Below, piece by piece: positions 31,201-37,440 of a stretch of DNA of 64,000 bases. The stretch's first letter is position 1. Every line of letters begins with the position of its first letter. This stretch comes from Priapulus caudatus (taxonomy: Eukaryota > Priapulida > Priapulimorpha > Priapulimorphida > Priapulidae): NCBI RefSeq assembly GCF_000485595.1, contig NW_014577074.1, forward strand, positions 1,024,475 through 1,088,474. The letters run 5' to 3'. The notes beneath the pieces were generated by a model, which saw nothing but the letters and a program-made list of their open reading frames with translations, was not told the origin of the DNA and ran no database searches. Both the position numbers and the translations under genes were made by a program.

Positions 31201-33602
31201 CCGAGAAGAAGAAGACCGTCACAGCTGTGTGGATATTAGTGAGGGATGGGTCTCATGTGGAAAACGTGGAGGGATGATTCTAGTGTGAATAATCGGGACG
31301 GGTGACTCTAGTGCTGTTAATTGGGAAGGTCGGTTCTAGTTCAAATTGCGCAGAGGAGTGGTTCTAATGCAGATATTTAGGAGGGTTGGTTCTAGTGCAG
31401 TTAATAGGGATCGGTGGTTCTAGTGCAAATAATAGGGTGGCATAAAAGGGAAGCGTTGCTACATGGGGTTTATGGAAGGGTGTGGGTGCAAAGCAGTCCA
31501 TGGCACAGTGGGCACTGAATACCACATGTTCCTGGTTTTATTTTTCAGCTTACTAAAGACTATCATGTGCCTTTGCCCAAGCACTTCTTTGACAACAACC
31601 AGTGGGTTGCATCATGTGATTACTACATCAATCAAAGGTACCAATGAACATTTTCTTTTTAACAACATTTAGCATATTTTACAAACACCACCCACCCCCC
31701 AAGACCACTTATTTTCCAAAATCTTGACTTTTACCATTATATAAATGGGTAGGCAAAACCATGTAGCAGTGGCACCAGCCTTCTCAATTTAAAGACAACC
31801 AATTCGAATTACCATAAGCATTTACACATGAATCAGAAGCTGTTCACGACTCATAGCATAATATAGTATCATCATTATATAAATACATATTCGTACCGTA
31901 AGTTTCAAACATCTCCGTATTGAATGGAAAGATGTGCTTAAAAAAGAAACACTAATAAAAACAAAAGGCGTATTTGTCAGTTTTCTGATTGTGTCAGTCA
32001 GAGTTGTTATGTGCATCTGAGCAAGGATGTCTGTTTGGGCTTTAGGTCTGTGATAAAGCGCTTCAAGCTTGTGCCTGGTCGCTACGTGGTCGTACCGAGT
32101 ACCTGGGAACCGGAGGAGGAAGCCGACTTCATGCTGAGAGTGTTCAGCGAGTCCGAAAGCGTCGCAGAGTAAGTGCAAAGCGACGAAGCTTTCTATATCG
32201 TAGCACAGGTGGTCCACACGTCCAATGTTATGCACGTCGTTTGCAGTAATTTTACATTCGAAAACAGCCATGGGAGAATAAGCAAGTTGTTTTCTCTTCG
32301 TCGATTAGACAGTACTATTTTGGTTTCACGTTGAGATCATTGCAAGAGAGGTAATTTATAAAAGGTAAATTTATCAGACTTTTCCTGTTTGTGTAACCCT
32401 GTTTTTACCCAAGGTTCGCTTGCCGCTGAGAAGATATCTATGGTCTTCACTGACTTGATGCCTTTCTGTGTGCTCATTGCAGAAGTGCTGATGACGGTGC
32501 TGGTCCAGATATACTGCCTGCAACCGTGAGCCCAACCCCATCGGTTCCAGACAGACCAGTTGACGAAGCTTTGCGCAAATTCTTCTACGATAAGTCGGGA
32601 GAGGTGTGTATTTAATTTCTCATTTAGTAAAAAAGAAATTTGTTTGATTTTTCTACTGATGTTGTCATGCAGCAGGATGCCACTTTTGATCTAGGGGTGC
32701 CATGTGCAGTCACAGGTACATACCATATTATTGTCTCCTTGTTTCAGGACATGCAACTAAATGCCTGGGAGCTTCACAATGCCATGACTAAAATCCTCCA
32801 GCAGCAATTCAGTATTGATACCTGCAAGAGCATGGTTGCCTTCTTTGATGTATCCATTTGTGGGGGCATGAGCAAGAGCGCGGTTGCAAGTGGTTTGAGA
32901 AGAATTCAGACTGTTCATTATGTAGTTCATCAGCACTAGCTGCTGTATCATAATATATTTAGACAGATTTTTAATGTATTATGATTACCTGGTTGAGGTA
33001 GTGCTAAGATTTTTGGTAAGTATTTTGGTCGGCACGACAAATGTGCTGTTATGCACTTTTAGCTGTTGTTCTTAACAGTAACGTTATAGAGAGATAACAC
33101 TGGAAATCTTGGTTACTATGAGTTCAGGCTGCTATGGAGCTACGTAAAACTGTGGAAGACTGCCTTCGGTGAAAAAGATCACAACAAGACGGGCAGCATT
33201 CCGTCGTACCAACTGAAAGCTGCTCTACAGGGTCTAGGTGAGTGAGCATGTTGGTTTTACATAATTAGTAACATAAAAAGTTTCGTTTTTTGTGTGTAAT
33301 CTTTTTCCTGTGACACTTTTCTCCTCAGTGGAATTTGCTGCTTGCGTTTTAATTTGCAAGTTATATAGGGGTGAATTTCCGCAACCCAAATTATCATGAC
33401 ACTGGTTATTGCCGTACATGTTTATACCGCTCGGTATATTTATCTTGTATTGTTAGGTAACCCGGATTTTGTTTAACAATTACAGGTTACCATCTGACTT
33501 CGGACATGCTTAGTTCGCTGATTTTCCGCTACGCTGACAGGAAGTGGGAGGTTTCATGGGATGACTTTGTCCACTGTGCTCTGCGACTGCAGTTCTTAAA
33601 CA
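16298..33602 (+). CDS. Classical calpain (calcium-dependent cysteine protease), 14 coding exons found
   Basis: Calpains are cytosolic calcium-activated cysteine proteases that cut substrates at limited sites. Exons: 16298-16456, 17334-17415, 18032-18284, 18638-18806, 19389-19564, 19730-19807, 20089-20246, 30960-31120, 31549-31637, 32046-32168, 32483-32603, 32748-32849, 33090-33237, 33486-33602; phases join throughout. From this ATG the product is at least 645 residues. Catalytic Cys83 is in GELGDCW, His237 in GLATAHAYS, Asn265 in RIRNPWG. The protease core is followed by a C2-like domain ([21 protein letters not shown]) and a penta-EF-hand region with calcium loops starting [13 protein letters not shown] and [12 protein letters not shown]. 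The ATG at 16298 has G at -3 and +4; an in-frame ATG at 16274 would add eight residues. Intron 7 is 10.7 kb and holds U5 genes. The last EF-hand was not found; a short terminal exon is possible at 34368. Orthology to a numbered vertebrate calpain is unresolved. Confidence 0.93.
20322..21330. repeat. Dispersed repeat family, three tandem copies in calpain intron 7
   Basis: Three consecutive copies (about 20322-20655, 20690-20960, 21029-21330) share ACGGTCAACGATAACT or near variants, a CCACATGTTTCAAATTG block and GGACTGGCCCCAAAACAT. Two begin with GAGCTATTGCCATGG followed by a CGTC-rich run. The same family recurs at 35522-36190. No coding capacity; class unknown. Confidence 0.85.
21605..21828. 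mobile_element. Right half of palindromic MITE at left edge of the U5 array
   Basis: Matches the second half of the about 492-bp element at 29003-29494 and ends GTGTGAACGAGGCT followed by ATT. The left half is missing, so the array boundary cuts the element. Confidence 0.7.
21936..22054 (+). ncRNA. RNU5: U5 snRNA, array copy 1 (indel variant)
   Basis: Starts ATACTCTGGTTTCTCTGC, contains the invariant loop CGCCTTTTAC and a 3' stem-loop, TACCCTAC with GTAGGGTA. Relative to the consensus copies it has an inserted base after the loop and a lost A in GAGGAACAAC. These may be decay or assembly errors. Confidence 0.85.
22122..22237 (+). other. Conserved post-U5 block, copy 1 (candidate small RNA)
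   Basis: Begins GATCATACAGGTGGTAG and ends CTACTAATGTGTGC. It contains a short complementary pair (GTAG/CTAC), an Sm-like GAGATTTATTC and a terminal inverted pair CGTTT/AAACG. It follows U5 in every unit that is not truncated, and at the dispersed locus. Function unknown. Confidence 0.5.
22514..24909. mobile_element. 2.4 kb fold-back element inserted in a U5 promoter
   Basis: Inverted terminal regions of about 230 bp (22514-22741) and 270 bp (24640-24909) begin AGCCTGCCGCACACGG. Target duplication TAA at 22511-22513 and 24910-24912. Without the element the flanks join into the standard U5 upstream sequence (CTACCAGCTAAGTAC). The interior is a minisatellite whose orientation flips at about 23411, so the whole element is palindromic. 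The 3-bp A/T duplication suggests a PIF/Harbinger-type transposase acting in trans (inference). The long apparent ORFs inside are repeat artefacts. Confidence 0.85.
22742..24636. repeat. Inverted minisatellite core of the fold-back element
   Basis: Left arm is degenerate head-to-tail ACGTACACGC and ACGCGGGTAC words. At the perfect palindrome TACACGCACGTGCACGTGCG (about 23402-23421) the array switches to the complementary strand, GTACGTGCGTGTACCCGCGT, and continues to 24636. The right arm is nearly twice as long as the left. Length and indels here are likely unreliable in the assembly. Confidence 0.85.
24947..25067 (+). ncRNA. RNU5: U5 snRNA, array copy 2 (promoter split by fold-back element)
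   Basis: Recognisable U5 with the CGCCTTTTAC loop and GTAGGGTA terminal stem. Small indels occur near the 5' end (ATACTCGCTGG, TTCTTCTCTGC). Its proximal promoter motif lies upstream of the fold-back element, about 2.45 kb away, so this copy is probably silent. Confidence 0.8.
25141..25267 (+). other. Conserved post-U5 block, copy 2
   Basis: Starts GATCATACAGGTAGGATA. The variable stem here is longer (GTAGTACCAAAACCTAC) and the Sm-like segment reads GAGGTTTATTC. The end is the usual TGTGTGC. Confidence 0.5.
25577..25697 (+). ncRNA. RNU5: U5 snRNA, array copy 3 (indel variant)
   Basis: U5 body with extra bases (TTCTACTGC; a G inserted in the loop, CGGCCTTTTAC). Upstream promoter block is complete and the MITE site before it is empty (GCTAACATCGTAACTG). 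Confidence 0.8.
25767..25879 (+). other. Conserved post-U5 block, copy 3
   Basis: GATCATACAGGTGGTAAGTAGCG through GGTGTGC; same order of elements as copy 1 with scattered indels. Confidence 0.5.
26086..26583. mobile_element. Palindromic MITE between U5 copies 3 and 4
   Basis: Termini AGCCGCGTTCACACG and, complementary at the right, AGCCTCGTTCACACG. The left flank is ACATT and the right AATTGTAACTG; units without the element read ACATTGTAACTG or ACATCGTAACTG, giving a 3-bp ATT duplication. The centre contains the inverted words CTGTCGAGCGCGGACCAGT. Many CGGTATTT/AAATACCG words occur in both halves. No coding potential. Confidence 0.8.
26691..26809 (+). ncRNA. RNU5: U5 snRNA, array copy 4 (indel variant)
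   Basis: Intact loop CGCCTTTTAC and terminal stem; indels in the 5' stem (TCTCTGGCA) and in GCAGTAGGAACAAC. The unit breaks off about 50 bp downstream, so the usual post-U5 block is missing. Confidence 0.8.
26863..27076. other. Foreign segment bounded by single Ns inside the U5 array
   Basis: Single N bases at 26862 and 27077 bracket 214 bp that occur in no other unit. The sequence resumes in the middle of the MITE right half. This looks like a gap-fill or misjoin, so the number of units across it is uncertain. Confidence 0.6.
27080..27308. mobile_element. Partial palindromic MITE (right half) before U5 copy 5
   Basis: Starts at the central TGTCGAGCGCGGACCAGT word and ends GTGTGAACGAGGCT followed by ATTGTAACTG. 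Left half absent because of the adjacent N junction. Confidence 0.7.
27416..27530 (+). ncRNA. RNU5: U5 snRNA, array copy 5 (indel variant)
   Basis: Loop CGCCTTTTAC intact; the right strand of the loop stem (ACTAAGATTTTCG) and GAGAACAAC have lost bases, and the terminal stem reads GTAGGAATC instead of GTAGGGTA. Confidence 0.8.
27598..27705 (+). other. Conserved post-U5 block, copy 4
   Basis: GATCATACAGGTGGTAGGTAGTG to TGTGTGC. The terminal pair reads CGTTTCGTCTAGGCTTTAAACG, close to the consensus. Confidence 0.5.
27908..28398. mobile_element. Palindromic MITE between U5 copies 5 and 6
   Basis: Full-length copy, ACATT at left and ATTGTAACTG at right. Same insertion point as the copies at 26086 and 29003, so one insertion was spread by array amplification. 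Confidence 0.8.
28446..28462 (+). promoter_or_regulatory. Candidate proximal sequence element of U5 copy 6
   Basis: CACCACAGATTAATTTT at -60 to -44 from the U5 start; the same motif and spacing recur in other array units. Confidence 0.55.
28506..28623 (+). ncRNA. RNU5: U5 snRNA, array copy 6 (intact)
   Basis: U5 is the snRNA that holds exon ends in the spliceosome through its loop I. The 5' end ATACTCTGGTTTCTCTGC pairs with TGCAGAGGAACAAC; the stem AAATCTTT/AAAGATTT carries the invariant loop CGCCTTTTAC; an Sm-type site TTATTTCTTG follows, then an 8-bp terminal stem (TACCCTAC TTTT GTAGGGTA). Length near 118 nt fits metazoan U5. Promoter motifs lie upstream at the standard spacing. Confidence 0.96.
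28691..28800 (+). other. Conserved post-U5 block, copy 5
   Basis: GATCATACAGGTGGTAAGTAGTG to GGTGTGC, start 68 bp after the U5 terminal stem. Best-preserved type-1 version of the block. Confidence 0.5.
29003..29494. mobile_element. Palindromic MITE between U5 copies 6 and 7
   Basis: Full-length copy, ATT on both sides. The centre reads CTGGTCCGCGCTCGACAGTT, a short spacer, and then its complement. Confidence 0.8.
29602..29719 (+). ncRNA. RNU5: U5 snRNA, array copy 7 (intact)
   Basis: Identical in all structural elements to copies 6 and 8: 5' stem, CGCCTTTTAC loop, Sm-type site, terminal stem-loop. Preceded by the standard upstream block with its GGAGGCAGCA and CACCACAGATTAATTTT motifs. Confidence 0.96.
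29791..29911 (+). other. Conserved post-U5 block, copy 6
   Basis: Type-2 version, GATCATACAGGTAGGATATA, with the longer stem TAGGTAGTACCAAAACCTAC and GAGGTTTATTC, as in copy 2 at 25141. Confidence 0.5.
30164..30180 (+). promoter_or_regulatory. Candidate proximal sequence element of U5 copy 8
   Basis: CACCACAGATTAATTTT spans -60 to -44 relative to the U5 start at 30224. A second motif, GGGGGCAGCA, lies about 95 bp upstream. Both recur at nearly the same distances at the dispersed U5 gene, where the rest of the upstream DNA is unrelated. Confidence 0.6.
30224..30341 (+). ncRNA. RNU5: U5 snRNA, array copy 8 (intact)
   Basis: Intact U5 with the empty MITE site upstream (ACATTGTAACTG). Its downstream spacer diverges sharply from the other units after TATTAAATAATT, marking the right part of the array. 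Confidence 0.96.
30419..30535 (+). other. Conserved post-U5 block, copy 7 (diverged)
   Basis: Sits in a spacer otherwise unlike the other units, yet keeps GATCATACAAGTGGTAGATAGT, CTGAGATTAATTC, TAGGCTTTAAACGCGCAACC and CTACTAATGTGTGC. The terminal pair GTTT/AAAC is kept. Confidence 0.5.
30586..30700 (+). pseudogene. U5 snRNA pseudogene
   Basis: ATTCTCTGGTTTCTCTCC with loop changed to CGCATTTTAC, a mutated loop stem (AAAGCTTT) and a degraded Sm/terminal region. It is fused directly to spacer sequence (AAAGTCGTTC) and lacks the promoter block. Confidence 0.8.
30846..30898 (+). pseudogene. U5 snRNA 3'-half fragment
   Basis: GAGGAACAATCTAATGGTC through the Sm-type region and TACCCTACTTTTGTAGAG, without a 5' half. 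It ends about 60 bp before calpain exon 8 (30960), marking the right edge of the array. Confidence 0.75.
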
Positions 33603-33655
33603 GTAAGCTGTACCTGTGTCTTAATCTATTATATAATAAACTATATTATGAATTA

Positions 33656-34205
33656 CAGAGTGTCCAACCATCCCGATTTCGTCGGGATTATCCCGATTTT
33701 GCTCGAAATTCCCGAATCCCGACGTAACCTCCGTCGGGATAAGGAAAATTCCGATTTTCGATATTTTGCACGCACTATCTCGCGAAAAAAAGTCAAGAAA
33801 TATTTTCCATTTAATTTCTCACGATTGTTAGCAATAAAATCGATTCTGAACGACGACAGTACAACGAGGAGCACGGCAGTTATGATCCGAGAGATTAAGA
33901 TGCGGTTTGTCACGATTTTGTCACATAGTTAAGTTGTCATACGTCTTTGCATCCTTCAGAGATTGCCAAAGGAAACTGTAAGGACTAAGCAAACATTAGT
34001 TGCTGTCATATCAACGATGGTGTTGTGAAATAAATGTCGTTTGATTTCTAGTAAAGTATTCACGTTTATTTTATACAAACATAAAAATGATTACGTTCAC
34101 GGATCCTAATTTAAAAATTTCGGGGAGGGGGACATGCCCCAGACCCCCCCACCCCACCCCCTAATGAAAATCCCGATTTCTTAAGTCTATAGGTTGGACA
34201 CTCTG
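33656..34205. mobile_element. 550-bp hAT-like MITE downstream of calpain exon 14
   Basis: Perfect 14-bp terminal repeats CAGAGTGTCCAACC, flanked by the 6-bp duplication GAATTA (33650-33655, 34206-34211). Subterminal clusters of TCCCGATTT words occur near both ends. The CAGAG terminus suggests hAT; a 6-bp duplication is shorter than the usual 8. Short ORFs inside are not credible genes. Confidence 0.85.
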
Positions 34206-34367
34206 GAATTATTATATCATAAGTTAGCATGCTTAGGTTCAATGTGACACTTTTGTGTAAATGACAAAAAATGTGTTCTTATGGTTACATTGCATGTGAA
34301 ACTTCACTATTCTTCCTAATTCGATATCTACCTATTTTTCCATTCTTTTTGACAAACTCGCACACAG

Positions 34368-34402
34368 AAAACAGATATTTACAGCTACAGTTGTTGGAAT
34401 AA
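34368..34402 (+). CDS. Candidate calpain terminal exon (tentative)
   Basis: A polypyrimidine tract and CACACAG precede AA AAC AGA TAT..., which joins the split codon left by the exon ending at 33602 and reads KNRYLQLQLLE and then TAA. AATAAA overlaps the stop at 34398-34403. Usual calpains end with about 35 more residues including an EF-hand and a W-L-Q-L-T-M-Y tail; only the LQL resemblance is kept. It could be chance or an alternative end. Confidence 0.35.
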
Positions 34403-34843
34403 AAATTCAAATGGTCAGTGTGATATTTCTTAACTCATTAATTAAACATAGTATAACATAGCTAGTGTATGAGTTCAGGAATATATTTTGTGCTGAAAGT
34501 AATTACTTTTAATGAGAAAAGTGCAAATAAACTGTATACACTTAAGATTAGGAACATGTGGTTGATCCCTATAATTGTTTATTATAGTCCATTTATACTA
34601 AACAATTAAAGAATATGTTCCCATATGGTTGAAAGATACAATTTCAATAACATTATTAAAACTATTACTAATTCCAGGTTAATTGTTACAGATTAAGGTA
34701 ACACAAAATCGAATTACAAATATCCATGTACACAAGATACACAAGAGTATAAATTTGAAACGGACGCAACTTCTCGAAATTCGTCATTACACACTGTGCC
34801 TGCAGAGGGCAGCATTATATACCTAGTAGAATGACTGCGCACG

Positions 34844-34860
34844 CACCATAAATAGTTTTT
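34844..34860 (+). promoter_or_regulatory. Candidate proximal sequence element of the dispersed U5 gene
   Basis: CACCATAAATAGTTTTT at -59 to -43 from the U5 start aligns with CACCACAGATTAATTTT of the array at the same spacing. GAGGGCAGCA at about -98 to -89 matches the array GGGGGCAGCA. Remaining upstream sequence is unrelated. Confidence 0.6.
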
Positions 34861-34902
34861 GGAGATTTGAATATATATATCGTTGCCGAAGCTAACTGAA
34901 GT

Positions 34903-35020
34903 ATACTCTGGTTTCTCTGCAAAACGTATAAATCTTTCGCCTTTTACTAAAGATTTCCGTGCAGAGGAACAACTTAATGAGTCTTTGACTTATTTCTTGC
35001 TACCCTACTTTTGTAGGGTA
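34903..35020 (+). ncRNA. RNU5: U5 snRNA, dispersed copy downstream of calpain (intact)
   Basis: The RNA-coding part is indistinguishable from intact array copies, including the CGCCTTTTAC loop and the TACCCTAC/GTAGGGTA stem, although most of the flanking DNA differs. That implies strong constraint or gene conversion. It carries its own promoter motifs and is a good candidate for an expressed gene. Confidence 0.96.
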
Positions 35021-35094
35021 ATAATTAATGAAAAATATGCATATTGAATAATTTTGTAAGAGATGTTCGTCGAATTTGGAGTAAGAACAAAACA

Positions 35095-35220
35095 GATCAT
35101 ACAGGTGGTAGATAGTACCATAGTACTACTGTGCTATTGAGATTAATTCACGTTTCGCATAGGCTTTAAACGCGCAAACTGCCATTGTAATTACCCTCCG
35201 TCTCTACTACTACTGTGTGC
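35095..35220 (+). other. Conserved post-U5 block at the dispersed locus
   Basis: GATCATACAGGTGGTAGATAG to CTACTACTGTGTGC. The 75-bp spacer from U5 is less conserved than the block itself, and similarity to the array stops completely right after 35220. The internal stem differs in sequence (ATAGTAC with GTGCTAT), followed by GAGATTAATTC and CGTTT/AAACG. Confidence 0.55.
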
Positions 35221-35521
35221 GAGGTGTAGGGTAATTAAAATAAAAAGTTATTGTTGATTATTAGATTTGTATGTTGTACAAGGTTACTTTTGGTACCAGC
35301 ACTATCAAGGTGTTAGTTGATTGTCAAGTATTTCGCTGTCAATCGTATCTATAGCGTTTATGCTGTATGCACCTAGGTTTGCGCGACGAATAATATAGGC
35401 AATCCGACGAAGTTGCTAGTGGTGAAATGCAGCGGTGTGATCAGGCTACTTTATTTAAACATGATTTTCAAGCACGCAACAGAAATTATACATGTTACAT
35501 ATCTTTTTTATATATATTTAT

Positions 35522-36190
35522 TAGCTCACATTGACATCGTCTAGATGAGCTATTGCCATGGGTCGTTGTCCGTCGTACGTCCGTCCGTCCGTCCGTCCGT
35601 CTGTCCGTCAACATTTGGCTACGGTCAACGATAACTTGAGAACCGTTTTACCCACATGTTTCAAATTGCATGAAGTTGTTACTCCTATGGGAGAGATGTG
35701 AACGTCCTATTTTGGAGCACGCCAGTTGACCTACTTTCGAGCCACGCCCACTTTTTGGCAAAAATGGAAATGGCCATATGTCAGTTCAGGTTCAACGGAT
35801 TTTGCTCATTTTTGGCACGTGAATGAATAAGGACTGGCCCCAAAACATATCACATGGGTTTTGATATTTTTGTTAAATTATGCAAATTAGGTAGATTTTG
35901 GCAATTTCACTATGCATTTCAGTGTCTGCCTACAGTCAACGATAACTCAAGAACCGTTTGACTCACATGTTTCAAATTGCATACAGTTGTTACTCCTATG
36001 GGAGAGGTTTGAACGTCCTATTTTGGAGCACGGCAGTCGACCTAGTTTCGAGCTACGCCCACTTTTTGGAAAAATGGAAATGGCCATACGTCAGTTCAGG
36101 TTCAACGGCTTTTGCTCATTTTTGGTATGTGAATGAATAAGGACTGACCCCAAAACATATCACATGGGTTTTTATATTTTTTTTTAATTA
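35522..36190. repeat. Dispersed repeat family, two more copies
   Basis: Same family as 20322-21330: GAGCTATTGCCATGG, a CGTC run, ACGGTCAACGATAACT and GGACTGGCCCCAAAACAT, followed by a second partial copy from about 35912. Confidence 0.85.
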
Positions 36191-37440
36191 TGTAGATTTT
36201 GGCAATTTAAATCTTTAAATTTTATATCAGTTTATTTTACCCCAAAGCAAGTAACTTTTCTGAATCTTACATGATTTTTTTCAAATGAATATAACACATT
36301 TTGACAATATATATGGCCTATCTAACCCTGAAACAAAACAGTGAAATTTCTATTAGTATAAAACAGGGAATAAGGACATTTGTTCACATTTCGGTCCGTC
36401 ATAAATAAAACACTTACCAAATTTTAAATATCATCTATCACACCCAAGGTGAGCTATAGTGTCATTGACACTTTCATTTTTTCATGCAATTAGTATGTGC
36501 GTCGCTAAAGGTCGTGGAATTCACCGTCTATTTCTATACCTACCGATCACGCGGCAGTCCGATTCAAATATGCCCCGTGTGAACGCAACAGGTTGTACAT
36601 TTAACCACTAACGCATATAATTAATTATATCAGGAGTCTATCAATATATTGATAAACTCCTGATTATATACTCAATGTACAATAGTCAGGATTGAATGGA
36701 AAAAAATCAAAACAATGTTTTAGCTCATCTGACGTAGTCAGATGCAGCTTGTAGAATCGCATAATTGTCCGTCCGTCCGTCCGGCCGTCCGTCCGTCCGT
36801 CCGTCCGTGCATGCGTCAACAGTTGGGCACAAATCTTAACCGCTCGACGTACGGTCACGATATTCGGGACGTGCGGGGGTAATCCGAAAACGAGTTGGGA
36901 TATCGAAGCTGGGGGTCAAAGGTCAAAGGTCAAGAGGTGTAAAAGAAGGGGGAACATTCCCTTCTTAACTTAAGGTATAGGAGGAAATGCAGAATTGCGG
37001 CACAATCCTAAAGCGGCTCAGACCTTAGGCTCGTGATAAGCGGTGTATAGCATCATGTTAGGAAAACCAGCACTGTGCCGAAATTTGGAGGTCACAGGTC
37101 AAAAGGTCAATGGACAGGGCAGATTTTAGACATTTTCTGCAGACATGCGTCTGACGGTAGCGAGTGAAAAACCTTTTTTGTTTCAGCGTGACCTAGCAGT
37201 TTTATGCGCATTTATTGAAAGCGACCATGAAATCTGCCCTTCTGCTGACATGCGAAGAGTCAAGTGTCGGATAACCTTATTGACCCTCAAGAGGAGGCGT
37301 TTAAACATGGATTTGTTGGACTGCTTTAAACAAATTGGCACTGTCCACTGGTTTGCTATTAAGAGCCCCCTCCCCCCCCACCCTCCCCTATTTCCCCCCT
37401 CCCGTACCGGTCTCCCCCGCCCCTTTCCTTTAATATCGCC
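36191..37440. other. Noncoding stretch with a palindrome and a second repeat type
   Basis: 36629-36664 is a 36-bp near-perfect palindrome (ATCAGGAGT ... ACTCCTGAT, one mismatched pair). At 36720-36810 TAGCTCATCTGACGTAGTCA precedes a GTCC run; its complement recurs at 63026-63115, so it is an interspersed repeat. No gene recognised. Confidence 0.5.
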
